From positions 186,001 to 250,000 of the forward strand of contig NZ_VKAD01000003.1 in assembly GCF_008041945.1 (NCBI RefSeq): a DNA stretch of 64,000 nucleotides, written 5' to 3'. The notes beneath the pieces are model-generated. The model did not search any database. It was given only the letters and a program-made list of their open reading frames with translations, and was not told the origin of the DNA. Position numbers and translations under genes: made by a program. The number at the start of each line of letters is the position of its first letter. Position 1 is the first letter of the stretch. This document shows positions 1 to 9,002 of this stretch, in pieces. This stretch comes from Reinekea thalattae (GTDB taxonomy: Bacteria; Pseudomonadota; Gammaproteobacteria; Pseudomonadales; Natronospirillaceae).

Positions 1-434
1 GGTTGCAAGACTTAGCAATCTTGCTGGGTCCTAACCAGCCTTTATACCTCGTGTTGTTTGCGGCGGCGGTTGTGTTCTTCTGCTACTTCTACACTGCGGT
101 TACTTTTAACCCGAAAGAAGTTTCAGAGAACCTAAAGCGTTCAGGTGCGTTTATTCCAGGGATTCGTCCAGGTGAACAAACCTCTCGCTATATCGACGGT
201 GTATCAGCTCGTTTGACGTTCTTCGGCGCGCTATACATTACAGCGGTTTCGCTGTTGCCTCAGGGTCTCGTTGTTGCGGCGAACGTGCCGTTCTATCTCG
301 GTGGAACCTCGTTGCTAATCGTAGTTGTAGTTGTCATGGACTTTATGGCGCAAGTGCAGAGTCATTTAATGTCACATCAGTATTCCTCTCTGATGAAAAA
401 GTCGAATTTAAAATCTTCCGGTAATCTTTTTTAA
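1..434 (+). CDS. secY: SecY preprotein translocase subunit, C-terminal part (cut by window edge)
   Basis: SecY is the channel-forming subunit of the SecYEG inner-membrane translocon. Only about the last 143 residues are present; the reading frame is already open at the left edge (codons begin at base 3). The segment carries the cytoplasmic loop with a [21 protein letters not shown] stretch (K/R-rich, contacts SecA and the ribosome), followed by two hydrophobic helices that fit the last transmembrane helices of SecY, and a basic C-terminal tail. It is followed 19 bp later by rpmJ, the standard end of the spc operon in gammaproteobacteria. Identification is firm; the N-terminal two thirds lie outside the window. 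Confidence 0.95.
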   Translation, partial: LQDLAILLGPNQPLYLVLFAAAVVFFCYFYTAVTFNPKEVSENLKRSGAFIPGIRPGEQTSRYIDGVSARLTFFGALYITAVSLLPQGLVVAANVPFYLGGTSLLIVVVVVMDFMAQVQSHLMSHQYSSLMKKSNLKSSGNLF

Positions 435-453
435 CCGGTAATTGGAGTTAAAC

Positions 454-570
454 ATGAAAGTACGTGCATCTGTGAAGAAAATCTGCCGTAGCTGTAAGGT
501 TATCCGTAGAAACGGATCTGTGCGTGTGATCTGTTCTTCTGATCCTAAGCATAAGCAACGTCAAGGTTAA
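454..570 (+). CDS. rpmJ: 50S ribosomal protein L36
   Basis: A 38-residue protein beginning [11 protein letters not shown], the usual length and start of bacterial L36. Cys11, Cys14, Cys27 and His33 form the zinc-ribbon ligand set, so this is the zinc-binding (C+) paralogue. A GGAG Shine-Dalgarno sequence lies 7 bases before the ATG. It sits between secY and the alpha-operon leader, its normal place. L36 is a small protein of the large subunit near the peptidyl-transferase region. Confidence 0.96.
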   Translation: MKVRASVKKICRSCKVIRRNGSVRVICSSDPKHKQRQG

Positions 571-700
571 CTTTATAATCGGAGTAGTGCTTGCTTTTAG
601 CAGTCGCAAGCGCTATTCTTTCGCGCCCTCGTTTTGGGGGCATGTAAGCATATCGATAGGCATGTCGCTTATCGATCTTATTATAGACGGAGTAAGTTGA
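571..700 (+). promoter_or_regulatory. Candidate alpha-operon leader (S4-binding regulatory RNA)
   Basis: This 130-base spacer directly precedes rpsM, where S4 (RpsD) represses translation of the alpha operon through an mRNA pseudoknot in enteric bacteria. Three stems are visible: AGTGCTTGC/GCAAGCGCT (586-594 with 606-614, one wobble), GCCCTC/GGGGGC (625-630 with 636-641) and ATCGATA/TATCGAT (652-658 with 670-676). The last ends 10 bases before the GACGGAG ribosome-binding site of rpsM. A TATAAT at 574-579 could be a -10 box, but no good -35 is seen. The stems are read from sequence; S4 binding is inferred from position. Confidence 0.5.
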
Positions 701-1057
701 ATGGCCCGTATAGCAGGCGTCAATATACCTGACAATAAGCATGCGGTGATTTCCCTGACCTATATCTTTGGTATTGGTCGCACCCGTGCTAATGCAATCT
801 GTCAGTCTGTTGGTATTGATCCAACAACTAAAGTATCGAGTCTCGACGAAGCTAAGCTAGATGAGATTCGCGCTGAAGTCGGAAATTTCACTGTTGAAGG
901 TGATCTACGCCGTGACGTACAGATGAATATTAAGCGCTTGATGGATTTGGGATGTAACCGTGGTATTCGTCACCGTCGTAATCTGCCTGTTCGAGGTCAG
1001 AATACGAAGAATAACGCACGCACCCGTAAAGGTCCTAAAAAGCCGATCAAACGTTAA
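701..1057 (+). CDS. rpsM: 30S ribosomal protein S13
   Basis: A 118-residue protein with the S13 N-terminus [10 protein letters not shown], the helix-two-turn-helix region ([10 protein letters not shown]) and the basic C-terminal tail ending PKKPIKR that reaches the P-site tRNA. Length matches the family. S13 lies in the head of the small subunit and forms bridges to the large subunit. It is the first gene of the alpha operon and so the likely target of S4 autoregulation through the preceding leader. The start is supported by a GGAG ribosome-binding site. Confidence 0.98.
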   Translation: MARIAGVNIPDNKHAVISLTYIFGIGRTRANAICQSVGIDPTTKVSSLDEAKLDEIRAEVGNFTVEGDLRRDVQMNIKRLMDLGCNRGIRHRRNLPVRGQNTKNNARTRKGPKKPIKR

Positions 1058-1097
1058 GTTTGAATTGCATTAACTAAATTTACATAGGAAATCGAAG

Positions 1098-1487
1098 ATG
1101 GCAAAGCCAGGTACGAAGTCACGTAAGAAGGTGAAAAAGCAAGTAGCGGATGGCATTGCGCACATCCACGCTTCTTTTAATAACACCATCGTGACAATCA
1201 CGGACCGCCAAGGCAATACCCTGAGTTGGGCAACTGCTGGTGGCTCCGGTTTCCGTGGATCGCGAAAGAGCACCCCTTTCGCAGCACAGATCGCTGCAGA
1301 GCGCGCTGGTACAGCTGCACAGGAATATGGTCTTAAGAATCTAGACGTGGAAGTTAAAGGTCCAGGTCCAGGTCGCGAATCTGCGGTACGCGCATTAAAC
1401 GCAGTGGGATATCGAATTAGCAATATTACAGATGTTACCCCTATCCCACATAACGGTTGTCGCCCGCCTAAAAAGCGTCGCGTTTAA
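1098..1487 (+). CDS. rpsK: 30S ribosomal protein S11
   Basis: A 129-residue protein, the usual S11 length. It has a basic N-terminal tail ([14 protein letters not shown]), the core with [15 protein letters not shown], and the conserved C-terminus [14 protein letters not shown]11 lies on the platform of the small subunit by the mRNA exit. It sits 40 bp after rpsM and 18 bp before rpsD, in standard alpha-operon order, with an AGGAA ribosome-binding site. Confidence 0.98.
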   Translation: MAKPGTKSRKKVKKQVADGIAHIHASFNNTIVTITDRQGNTLSWATAGGSGFRGSRKSTPFAAQIAAERAGTAAQEYGLKNLDVEVKGPGPGRESAVRALNAVGYRISNITDVTPIPHNGCRPPKKRRV

Positions 1488-1505
1488 TAAAGGAGACAGA
1501 GATTA

Positions 1506-2126
1506 ATGGCACGTTATATTGGTCCTAAGTGTAAGCTGTCTCGTCGTGAAGGCACTGACTTATTTCTAAAGAGTGGTGTACGCGCACTAGATTCGAAATG
1601 TAAGCTCGAGACTGTACCAGGTGTTCACGGTGCTCGTCGCGGTCGCTTATCCGACTATGGTGTACAGCTTCGCGAGAAGCAGAAAGTTCGTCGTATGTAC
1701 GGTGTGCTTGAAAAGCAATTCCGTAACTACTATTCAGAAGCGGCTCGTATCAAGGGCGCAACAGGTGAAAACCTTTTGCAACTTCTTGAAAGTCGTTTAG
1801 ATAATGTTGTTTATCGAATGGGTTTTGGTGTGACTCGTGCTGAGTCTCGTCAATTGGTTTCACACAAAGCTATCCTTGTGAATGGTCAATCGGTAAACAT
1901 TCCGTCATATCAGGTTAAAACAGGTGACGTGATTTCTATTCGTGAAAAATCTGCAAGCCAATTGCGTATTAAAAACGCATTGGATGTGGCTTCTTCAAGA
2001 AATCCGGTTTCTTGGGTTGAAGTTGATTCTAAAAAGCTAGAAGGCAAGTTCGTATCTGTTCCAGATCGTGCTGACATCTCAGCTGATATCAACGAAAACT
2101 TGATTGTCGAATTGTACTCTAAGTAA
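1506..2126 (+). CDS. rpsD: 30S ribosomal protein S4
   Basis: A 206-residue protein, the standard length, starting MARYIGPK. The N-terminal domain carries [14 protein letters not shown]; the S4 RNA-binding domain is seen as [19 protein letters not shown] and the [10 protein letters not shown] segment (about residues 92-130); the end is [12 protein letters not shown]4 is a primary 16S rRNA-binding assembly protein and the known translational repressor of the alpha operon. Its position as third gene behind rpsM-rpsK and before rpoA is canonical. Confidence 0.98.
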   Translation: MARYIGPKCKLSRREGTDLFLKSGVRALDSKCKLETVPGVHGARRGRLSDYGVQLREKQKVRRMYGVLEKQFRNYYSEAARIKGATGENLLQLLESRLDNVVYRMGFGVTRAESRQLVSHKAILVNGQSVNIPSYQVKTGDVISIREKSASQLRIKNALDVASSRNPVSWVEVDSKKLEGKFVSVPDRADISADINENLIVELYSK

Positions 2127-2149
2127 TCTCACTGCAAATAGGGGCATCT

Positions 2150-3151
2150 ATGCAGCGTTCAGCAAACGACTTTTTGACACCACGTCATATTGATGTACAG
2201 GAAGTAAACGCCAACCGAGCAAAAATAACACTAGAACCGCTTGAGCGTGGTTTTGGTCATACTCTAGGTAACGCGTTACGTCGTATTCTGCTGTCCTCAA
2301 TGCCAGGCGCAGCGATCACCGAAGTTGAAATAGACGGTGTTTTGCATGAATACAGCTCAATTGAAGGTGTGCAGGAAGATGTACAAGAAATCCTGCTTAA
2401 TCTGAAAGACGTTGCTGTTAAGCTTCATGATCGCGATGAGTGTACTCTGACCCTGAAAAAATCAGGTGCGGGCACACTGACTGCTGGTGATATTCAACTC
2501 GATCACGGTGTTGAAATAGCCAACCCATCTCACGTTATTGCTCACATGGGCACTAGCGCAGATGTAAACATGACACTGAAAGTGTCATTGGGTCGAGGCT
2601 ATGTTCCAGCAGAAGCCCGAGGCAGCGAAGAAGACGAGAGTAAACCAATTGGTCGCTTGCAGTTAGATGCGACATTTAGTCCAGTTCGCCGTGTTGCTTA
2701 CAGTGTTGATAATGCACGTGTTGAGCAACGTACCGACCTGGATAAATTAGTGATAGAGCTAGAAACCAACGGTACGCTAGACCCTGAAGAAGCTATTCGT
2801 CGTTCAGCGACAATTCTTCAACAGCAAGTTGCTGCGTTCGTTGACTTAGACCATCAGGCAGAAGCCGTTCAGGAGAAGGAAGAAGATAAAATCGATCCTA
2901 TTCTGCTACGTCCTGTTGATGATCTTGAGCTTACCGTACGTAGTGCGAACTGCTTAAAAGCAGAGAACATCTACTACATTGGTGATCTGATTCAGCGCAC
3001 AGAAGTTGAGCTGTTGAAAACACCTAACTTAGGTAAGAAGTCTCTCACTGAAATTAAAGATGTATTGGCATCCAAAGGCCTGTCTCTAGGAATGGTTCTA
3101 GAAGCTTGGCCGCCTGCAAGTTTAAAGAATGACGACAAGGTTCTTGTTTAA
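2150..3151 (+). CDS. rpoA: DNA-directed RNA polymerase subunit alpha
   Basis: A 333-residue alpha subunit, close to the 329 of E. coli. Residues 1-235 are the dimerising N-terminal domain ([18 protein letters not shown]). After an acidic linker (EKEEDKIDP) comes the C-terminal domain, residues about 250-325, with [20 protein letters not shown] and the helix-hairpin-helix [11 protein letters not shown] that contacts UP elements and activators such as PhoB. It sits between rpsD and rplQ in the alpha operon. Confidence 0.98.
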   Translation: MQRSANDFLTPRHIDVQEVNANRAKITLEPLERGFGHTLGNALRRILLSSMPGAAITEVEIDGVLHEYSSIEGVQEDVQEILLNLKDVAVKLHDRDECTLTLKKSGAGTLTAGDIQLDHGVEIANPSHVIAHMGTSADVNMTLKVSLGRGYVPAEARGSEEDESKPIGRLQLDATFSPVRRVAYSVDNARVEQRTDLDKLVIELETNGTLDPEEAIRRSATILQQQVAAFVDLDHQAEAVQEKEEDKIDPILLRPVDDLELTVRSANCLKAENIYYIGDLIQRTEVELLKTPNLGKKSLTEIKDVLASKGLSLGMVLEAWPPASLKNDDKVLV

Positions 3152-3181
3152 CCTTTAGTCTGACTGGTAAGGAATATAGAA

Positions 3182-3562
3182 ATGCGTCATCGTAAAAGTG
3201 GACGTCACTTTAATCGCACCAGCGCTCACCGTAAGGCTATGTTGCAGAACCTAGCAAACAGCCTATTCGAGCATGAAGTTATTAAAACGACGTTACCTAA
3301 AGCTAAAGAATTACGACGTGTAGCTGAGCCACTTATCACATTAGCAAAAGAAGATTCTGTTGCTAATCGTCGTTTGGCTTTCGACCGCACTCGTTCAAAA
3401 GAGTCTGTAGGTAAATTATTCAACGAATTGGGTCCTCGCTATGAAGCGCGCCCAGGTGGCTATATGCGTGTTCTTAAGTGCGGTTTCCGTGCTGGAGATA
3501 GCGCACCAATGGCTATTGTTGAGCTAGTTGATCGTCCAGTAGTCGAAGAAGTAGAAGACTAA
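3182..3562 (+). CDS. rplQ: 50S ribosomal protein L17
   Basis: A 126-residue L17 beginning [17 protein letters not shown], which is diagnostic. The usual core with [19 protein letters not shown] follows, and the C-terminus is short and acidic (VVEEVED). L17 binds 23S rRNA near the tunnel exit. It is the last gene of the alpha operon and is followed 18 bp later by an intrinsic terminator. Confidence 0.98.
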   Translation: MRHRKSGRHFNRTSAHRKAMLQNLANSLFEHEVIKTTLPKAKELRRVAEPLITLAKEDSVANRRLAFDRTRSKESVGKLFNELGPRYEARPGGYMRVLKCGFRAGDSAPMAIVELVDRPVVEEVED

Positions 3563-3573
3563 TCTCTGGATGT

Positions 3574-3605
3574 ATAAAAAAACCCAGCCTTTGCTGGGTT
3601 TTTTG
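3574..3605 (+). terminator. Intrinsic terminator of the alpha operon (bidirectional)
   Basis: The stem AACCCAGC/GCTGGGTT (3581-3588 with 3593-3600, loop CTTT) is flanked by A residues on the left and at least six T residues on the right. It can stop both the alpha operon and the converging gene at 3661-4059. Confidence 0.9.
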
Positions 3606-3660
3606 TTTTCTGGCTTAAAAAAATCGGGCTAAAAATTAGCAGCCCAGTGACATTAAAGTG

Positions 3661-4059
3661 TCATGATTCTTTAATAGATCGAAGCCGTCTATTTTCATCA
3701 ATTGCCACATAAACGAATTCCGCTTCTGTTACTTTTTGGCGTTCATCGTCTTCTGGCATTCTGCTCCATACTTCTACTGAGATTCTGATAGAGCTTCTGC
3801 CGATCGAATTAATGTGTGTGTAGCAACAGACAACAGAGCCGACTTTTATTGGTCGAATGAAGCTCATGTCACCAATAGCCATGGTAGCGGTACGGCCTTG
3901 GGTAGCTCTATTAGCCACGATGCTAGCGGCAGAGTCCATTTGAGTGACAAGCCAACCACCTGAAATATCACCAATAGGGTTAGCATCAGATGGCATAGCC
4001 AATACACGTAACTGTAGGTCGCCGCGTGGTTCAGGGTTGGATTCGTCTAGTTTCTTCAT
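3661..4059 (-). CDS. Acyl-CoA thioesterase, YciA-like hotdog protein
   Basis: A 132-residue single hotdog-fold protein of the YciA/acyl-CoA hydrolase type. The family pattern is visible: LRVLAMPSDANPIGDISGGWLVTQMD near the N-terminus, with the catalytic Asp in the GDISGG context, then ATMAIGDMSFIRPIKVGSVV and a hydrophobic C-terminal strand (AEFVYVAID). Such enzymes hydrolyse acyl-CoA to free acid and CoA in the cytoplasm. It converges on the alpha operon and diverges from pstS. The exact substrate is not readable from sequence. Confidence 0.85.
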   Translation of the reverse strand: MKKLDESNPEPRGDLQLRVLAMPSDANPIGDISGGWLVTQMDSAASIVANRATQGRTATMAIGDMSFIRPIKVGSVVCCYTHINSIGRSSIRISVEVWSRMPEDDERQKVTEAEFVYVAIDENRRLRSIKES

Positions 4060-4157
4060 AGCTTGCCATTAGAATTTTAGTTGTTGGTATTATTGTGAAT
4101 CAGTATACGCAGGCCATTATAATTTTCCCATAGCTTAATGAATTCGTTGACTGATGC

Positions 4158-4213
4158 CTGTAACATAACTGACATAATTATTTCATATGATTGTCATTAG
4201 TGGTGACTACGAT
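4158..4213 (+). promoter_or_regulatory. Tandem Pho box and promoter of pstS
   Basis: Four 7-bp PhoB half-sites recur with an exact 11-bp period: CTGTAAC (4158), CTGACAT (4169), ATTTCAT (4180) and TTGTCAT (4191), separated by the AT-rich 4-mers ATAA, AATT and ATGA. This matches the Pho box design of CTGTCAT units spaced by 4 bp. A -10-like TACGAT lies at 4208-4213, ten bases after the last unit, the expected place when PhoB replaces the -35 contact. pstS starts 46 bp later. PhoB itself is encoded at 13832-14539. Confidence 0.85.
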
Positions 4214-4259
4214 GCTTTCCGAGTTGAAGGCTCAGACCTAAATTTTTGGAGGAAATCCT

Positions 4260-5264
4260 GTGAAAAAAACGATTCTTGCTGCTGTACTAGCGACAACTGC
4301 AACAATGGCAGCAATGCCAAGCTTTGCACGTGACCAAATTAGCATTGTAGGTTCATCTACAGTTTATCCGTTCGCGACTGTCGTTGCAGAGCGTTTTGGT
4401 AAGTCAACTTCTTACGCGACACCAACTATTGAATCTACAGGTTCTGGTGGTGGTTTGAAGTTGTTCTGTGAAGGTGTTGGTGAAAACACGCCAGACATCA
4501 CTAACTCTTCTAGCTACATCAAAAAATCTCAGTACGAAGCATGTGCAGAGAAAAACATCGACATTATCGAAGTTAAAATCGGTTATGACGGTATTGCTCT
4601 AGCAAACAGCAAGGCAGGCGTTAAGTTAGACGTTAGCCAAAAAGATTTGTTCTTGGCTCTAGCTGCTGAAGTTCCAAATGCAAGTGGTAAGCTTATCCCT
4701 AATCCGAACAAAACTTGGAAAGATGTTAACTCTTCACTTCCAGCTGTTGCGATTCGTGTTTTAGGTCCACCACCAACTTCAGGTACTCGTGCAGCATTTG
4801 TTGAGCTTGTAATGGAAGAAGGTTGTGAAGCATTCGAAGGTCTAAGCGATGAAGTATGTAGTTCTATGCGTGAAGACGGTGCATTCGTTGAAGCTGGTGA
4901 AAACGACAACCTAATCGTACAGAAGCTTGTTGCTGACACTACCGCTTACGGTATCTTTGGTTACTCTTTCTTAGACCAAAACAGCGATAAATTACAAGGT
5001 GCTTCATTCAACGGTGTTGATATTTCTTTCGATAACATTGCTGATGGTTCTTACCCTGTTTCTCGCCCATTGCACTTCTTCATTAAGAAGCAACACATTG
5101 GCGTTGTTCCAGGTATCGTTGAATACGCAGAGTTATTCCTAAGCCCAGCTGCACAATCAGCAGACGGCTACCTAGCAGAGAAAGGTTTGATCCCTCTAGG
5201 TGCTGCAGAGCTTAAGAAATACCGTAACGACCTTAAGAAGCAGAACGTTCTAGTTATTAAATAA
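4260..5264 (+). CDS. pstS: Periplasmic phosphate-binding protein PstS
   Basis: PstS captures inorganic phosphate in the periplasm and delivers it to the PstCAB transporter. The 334-residue protein has a signal peptide (MKKTILAAVLATTATMAAMPSFA, cleavage about residue 23). The phosphate-binding loops follow: IVGSSTVYP at the mature N-terminus, STGSGGGL near residue 60, and PPTSGTRAAFVEL near residue 165. The start is GTG, supported by TGGAGGA upstream. It is first in pstSCAB-phoU, under the Pho box at 4158-4213, and followed by a terminator-like hairpin that should keep PstS in excess over the membrane components. Confidence 0.95.
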   Translation: MKKTILAAVLATTATMAAMPSFARDQISIVGSSTVYPFATVVAERFGKSTSYATPTIESTGSGGGLKLFCEGVGENTPDITNSSSYIKKSQYEACAEKNIDIIEVKIGYDGIALANSKAGVKLDVSQKDLFLALAAEVPNASGKLIPNPNKTWKDVNSSLPAVAIRVLGPPPTSGTRAAFVELVMEEGCEAFEGLSDEVCSSMREDGAFVEAGENDNLIVQKLVADTTAYGIFGYSFLDQNSDKLQGASFNGVDISFDNIADGSYPVSRPLHFFIKKQHIGVVPGIVEYAELFLSPAAQSADGYLAEKGLIPLGAAELKKYRNDLKKQNVLVIK

Positions 5265-5289
5265 CGTAAGCTTTGTTAAGATATAGAGG

Positions 5290-5320
5290 AAGAGCCCAGC
5301 ACATGCTTGGCTCTTTTTTT
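5290..5320 (+). terminator. Intercistronic terminator-like hairpin between pstS and pstC
   Basis: AAGAGCC (5290-5296) pairs with GGCTCTT (5309-5315), and three further pairs extend it after one mismatch. A run of T residues follows to 5320. It stands 25 bp after the pstS stop and 110 bp before pstC, so it probably trims transcription into the transporter genes. Confidence 0.75.
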
Positions 5321-5429
5321 GTGTTACAGGGCCAGAGAAATTCTGGTCATAAATAAACGTTAACTCCCTGGTTAATTTAATTAGTTAACCCGCTTTAAGG
5401 TGATAGGGAGTGGTTGTTCAGGAGCCAAC

Positions 5430-6818
5430 ATGACGACGTCGTCTTTGTTTTTGTTGCTGATCGCTATTGTCGTAGTGTCATTTATTTTCGGACGAAAACG
5501 TTCGTTAGAGATGGCTCAGTCGGTCGGTGGCATCAGATATCTGCATTCGTTGCCAAACTATTACGGTCTTATGGCCGCAGCTTGGGCTGCTATTCCTGGG
5601 GTGCTTTTATTGGCCTTATGGAGTGTGTTTCAGGACGTCATCATCCAAAGTTCTGTCACTCATTTGTTGCCAGAGAGTTACCTCACATTAACCGGTTCGG
5701 ATTTGGAGCTGGTTTGGGCAGAGATATACAATTTACAGAACGGCATTTTAACCGAAGCATCTGACCCTGCATTTTATGTTGTCGTCGACGCACTTAATAA
5801 TTTGATGGCAAGCAGCCGAATGGGTAAAACTATTCTAGTGATAGCCCTTACTGTGTTAGGTGGTGTATGGGGCTGGCGTCTGATTAAGCCTGAACAGCGT
5901 GCGCGCAACCAGTTCGAAAAAGTGCTTGAAGTACTACTATTGGCGAGTTCTATGATCGCCATTCTAACCACTGTCGGTATTGTGTTTTCGGTGGTGTTTG
6001 AATCTATTCGATTTTTCCATAAAGTTCCGTTTCATGAGTTCGTCTTTGGCCTGAAATGGAGCCCACAAATTGCTATTAATGCCGAGGTGGCAGGTTCTTC
6101 TGGTGCCTTTGGTGCGATCCCTCTATTTGTTGGTACCTTGATGATTGCTGCGATTGCACTGCTCGTTGCAGTGCCGATTGGCTTAATGACAGCGGTCTAC
6201 CTTGTTGAGTATGCCAGCTCAAAAGTGCGCTCTATCGTAAAACCATTACTTGAAGTCCTAGCCGGTATCCCAACGGTTGTTTATGGTTTTTTTGCAGCCT
6301 TGACTATGGCGCCGCAATTGAAAAGCTTCTTTGAAGGCTTTGGCGTCGACGGTGTTTCATCAGAAAGCGCCTTAGCGGCAGGCCTTGTTATGGGCATTAT
6401 GATTATCCCTTTTGTATCGAGTCTTGCGGATGATGTTATTAATGCCGTGCCTCGCTCGTTACGTGATGGCTCGTACGGTTTAGGTGCAACAAAAAGTGAA
6501 ACTGTTAAGCAGGTTATTTTTCCTGCCGCCTTGCCGGGTATCGTCAGTGGCGTATTGCTAGCCGCTTCAAGAGCCATTGGTGAAACCATGATCGTGGTTA
6601 TGGCTGCAGGTTTGGCTGCAAATCTAACGGCTAATCCTTTAGATGCAGTAACAACGGTAACCGTTCAGATCGCGACTTTGTTAGTTGGCGACCAAGAGTT
6701 CGACAGTGCCAAAACCCTAGCTGCTTTTGCTCTCGGTTTAATGCTGTTCTTTGTAACGCTGATGCTAAACGTTATCGCATTGGCCGTGGTTAAGAGGTTT
6801 AGAGAACAATATGACTGA
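5430..6818 (+). CDS. pstC: Phosphate ABC transporter permease PstC
   Basis: One of the two membrane subunits of the Pst phosphate importer. The ATG at 5430 (MTTSSLFLLL) is chosen because CAGGAG lies just upstream; an in-frame GTG at 5400 has no such site. The protein has 462 residues, longer than the roughly 320 of E. coli PstC. The extra length is an N-terminal membrane-anchored region (about residues 1-165). The C-terminal half holds the permease core with LLEVLAGIPTVVYGFFAA and the ABC-contacting EAA-type loop (GLGATKSETVKQVIFPAALPGI). It overlaps pstA by 8 bp. Confidence 0.94.
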   Translation: MTTSSLFLLLIAIVVVSFIFGRKRSLEMAQSVGGIRYLHSLPNYYGLMAAAWAAIPGVLLLALWSVFQDVIIQSSVTHLLPESYLTLTGSDLELVWAEIYNLQNGILTEASDPAFYVVVDALNNLMASSRMGKTILVIALTVLGGVWGWRLIKPEQRARNQFEKVLEVLLLASSMIAILTTVGIVFSVVFESIRFFHKVPFHEFVFGLKWSPQIAINAEVAGSSGAFGAIPLFVGTLMIAAIALLVAVPIGLMTAVYLVEYASSKVRSIVKPLLEVLAGIPTVVYGFFAALTMAPQLKSFFEGFGVDGVSSESALAAGLVMGIMIIPFVSSLADDVINAVPRSLRDGSYGLGATKSETVKQVIFPAALPGIVSGVLLAASRAIGETMIVVMAAGLAANLTANPLDAVTTVTVQIATLLVGDQEFDSAKTLAAFALGLMLFFVTLMLNVIALAVVKRFREQYD

Positions 6819-8124
6819 TCAATCAATGAATGCTATTGAGCGTTTGGCAGAAACTAAAAATGAGCGCATGGCTAAAAACCTAACCAAGCGTTATGCCAAA
6901 GAAAAACGTTTTCAGGCTTATGGAATTGCATCCATCTGTATTGGTATGGCTTTCTTGGCTTTGCTGTTAGGTACGATTTTTTATGGTGGTACATCCTCGT
7001 TCATTACGACTGAAATCAAGCTAACGATTAACTACGATGCCGATGTAATTGGTGTTACCGATCTGACTGACGAAGAAGAGTTGGCTTGGGCGGATTGGCG
7101 TGGTTTGCTAACTACATCATTGGCTGAACGTTTTCCAGATGTCAGCGGTCGCCAGCAAGTTCGTCAGCGTAATGCGTTGATCAGTAGCATCGCTGAGTAT
7201 GAGATACGCGATCGCTTATTGGCTCATCCAGAGTTATTAGGCACCACTGAAGAGCTTTGGATTGTTGCCGATGATGAAATCGATGCCGTGATGAAAGGCC
7301 AGGTTGATCGCACGGTTGCTGAGAGCGAGCGTCGTATCACAGACTTACAGCTGGCAATGATCGATGATCTAAAAGAAAGTGGCGACATTAAAAAGAAATT
7401 TAATACCATCTTCTTTACTGCGGGAGACTCTCGTGAACCTGAGCAGGCCGGTATTCGCGGCGCGATGATTGGTTCTTTTTATACCTTGCTAGTGACCTTG
7501 ATGCTGTCGTTCCCGATTGGTGTTGCAGCAGCGATTTACCTAGAAGAGTTTGCTCCTAAGAACCGATTCACTGAAATTATTGAGGTGAACATTAATAACT
7601 TAGCAGCAGTGCCTTCTATTGTCTTTGGTTTGCTGGGTTTAGCCGTGTTTATCAACCTATTTCACTTGCCGCGATCAGCTCCGGTTGTTGGTGGTTTGGT
7701 GCTGACGTTGATGACATTGCCAACCATTATTATTTCTTCGCGCTCTGCTATTAAAGCGGTGCCGCCTTCTATCCGCGAAGCGGCATTAGGTCTTGGCGCA
7801 TCGAAAATGCAGATGGTGATGCATCATGTTTTACCTTTGGCGATGCCGGGTATGTTAACCGGAACGATCATCGGCATGGCGCAAGCGTTAGGTGAAACAG
7901 CGCCATTATTGATGATTGGTATGGTTGCCTTTATTGCCGATGTGCCTAACGGCGCACTTGATCCGGCGACCGTATTGCCGGTGCAAGTGTATTTGTGGTC
8001 CGACTTACCAGAGCGCGCTTTCGTCGCCAAAACGTCAGGTGCCATCATGGTGTTGCTAGGCTTCTTAGCCGTCATGAACCTGTTGGCCGTGTATTTACGT
8101 AAGAAATTTGAGAAAACTTGGTAA
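6811..8124 (+). CDS. pstA: Phosphate ABC transporter permease PstA
   Basis: Second membrane subunit of the Pst transporter, 437 residues. An N-terminal transmembrane helix (about residues 35-58) is followed by a large hydrophilic domain of roughly 150 residues not found in the short E. coli protein. Then comes the permease core: YLEEFAPKNR, NNLAAVPSIVFGLLGL and the EAA-type loop REAALGLGASKMQMVMHHVLP. Its ATG overlaps the pstC stop, indicating translational coupling. The paired N-terminal extensions of PstC and PstA suggest they evolved together. Confidence 0.94.
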   Translation: MTDQSMNAIERLAETKNERMAKNLTKRYAKEKRFQAYGIASICIGMAFLALLLGTIFYGGTSSFITTEIKLTINYDADVIGVTDLTDEEELAWADWRGLLTTSLAERFPDVSGRQQVRQRNALISSIAEYEIRDRLLAHPELLGTTEELWIVADDEIDAVMKGQVDRTVAESERRITDLQLAMIDDLKESGDIKKKFNTIFFTAGDSREPEQAGIRGAMIGSFYTLLVTLMLSFPIGVAAAIYLEEFAPKNRFTEIIEVNINNLAAVPSIVFGLLGLAVFINLFHLPRSAPVVGGLVLTLMTLPTIIISSRSAIKAVPPSIREAALGLGASKMQMVMHHVLPLAMPGMLTGTIIGMAQALGETAPLLMIGMVAFIADVPNGALDPATVLPVQVYLWSDLPERAFVAKTSGAIMVLLGFLAVMNLLAVYLRKKFEKTW

Positions 8125-8155
8125 GACCAGTCAGAATATTTAAAGGGGTTTAATT

Positions 8156-8992
8156 GTGGCCACAAATAACAGTAATGAAATAGCTCAAATCTTCGAAGGC
8201 TGGACAGAGACCGTTGGTAAGCCAACGTTAGCCAGTAACGCTCGAATGAGTGCGCGCGGAGTCGATGTATTTTACGGCGATAAACAAGCGATTTTTGGCG
8301 TCGATTTAGACATCGGCAAAAACCAAGTATTGGCAATGATCGGACCTTCGGGTTGCGGTAAATCGACTTTCTTGCGTACGCTGAATCGCATGAACGATAC
8401 GATTGATATCTGCCAGATCAAAGGCGAAATTAAGCTCGACGAAGAAAACATCTATGGTAAAAAAATGGATGTTGTGAATCTTCGAGCTAGAGTAGGTATG
8501 GTATTCCAAAAGCCAAACCCATTCCCTAAATCCATTTACGACAACGTTGCCTACGGACCTCGTATCCATGGCTTGGTAACTCGTAAAGCCGAGCTGGATG
8601 AAGTGGTTGAAACAGCGCTGCGTAAAGCCAGTATTTGGGATGAAGTTAAAGATCGTTTAGATCAACCAGCAACGGGTCTATCGGGCGGTCAGCAACAGCG
8701 ACTTTGTATTGCCCGTACTATTGCCGTTTCACCAGAAGTTATTCTGATGGATGAGCCCTGTTCTGCACTTGATCCGATTGCAACCGCACGGATTGAAGAG
8801 TTGATTACCGAGCTAGCAGAAAACTACACCATTGCGATTGTGACACACAGTATGCAACAGGCTGCTCGCGTATCTCAGCGAACAGCTTACTTCCATCTGG
8901 GTCGCCTCGTTGAAGTCGGTGATACCGATAAAATCTTTACCGCACCAGAACATCGTTTAACAGAAGACTACATTACGGGTCGTTTCGGTTAA
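8156..8992 (+). CDS. pstB: Phosphate ABC transporter ATP-binding protein PstB
   Basis: The ATPase of the Pst importer, 278 residues. Walker A is GPSGCGKS at residues 63-70, the ABC signature LSGGQQQR is at 175-182, Walker B VILMDEP is at 195-201, and the switch His follows in [11 protein letters not shown]-loop is present in [12 protein letters not shown]. Translation starts at a GTG preceded by AAAGGGG. The order pstA-pstB-phoU with short spacers marks one operon. Confidence 0.97.
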   Translation: MATNNSNEIAQIFEGWTETVGKPTLASNARMSARGVDVFYGDKQAIFGVDLDIGKNQVLAMIGPSGCGKSTFLRTLNRMNDTIDICQIKGEIKLDEENIYGKKMDVVNLRARVGMVFQKPNPFPKSIYDNVAYGPRIHGLVTRKAELDEVVETALRKASIWDEVKDRLDQPATGLSGGQQQRLCIARTIAVSPEVILMDEPCSALDPIATARIEELITELAENYTIAIVTHSMQQAARVSQRTAYFHLGRLVEVGDTDKIFTAPEHRLTEDYITGRFG

Positions 8993-9002
8993 GGAGAGAG
9001 CA

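Noticed and set aside
1070..1423. 117-codon minus-strand frame opposite rpsK
   Set aside because: Antisense of a highly conserved ribosomal protein gene; composition typical of a shadow frame.
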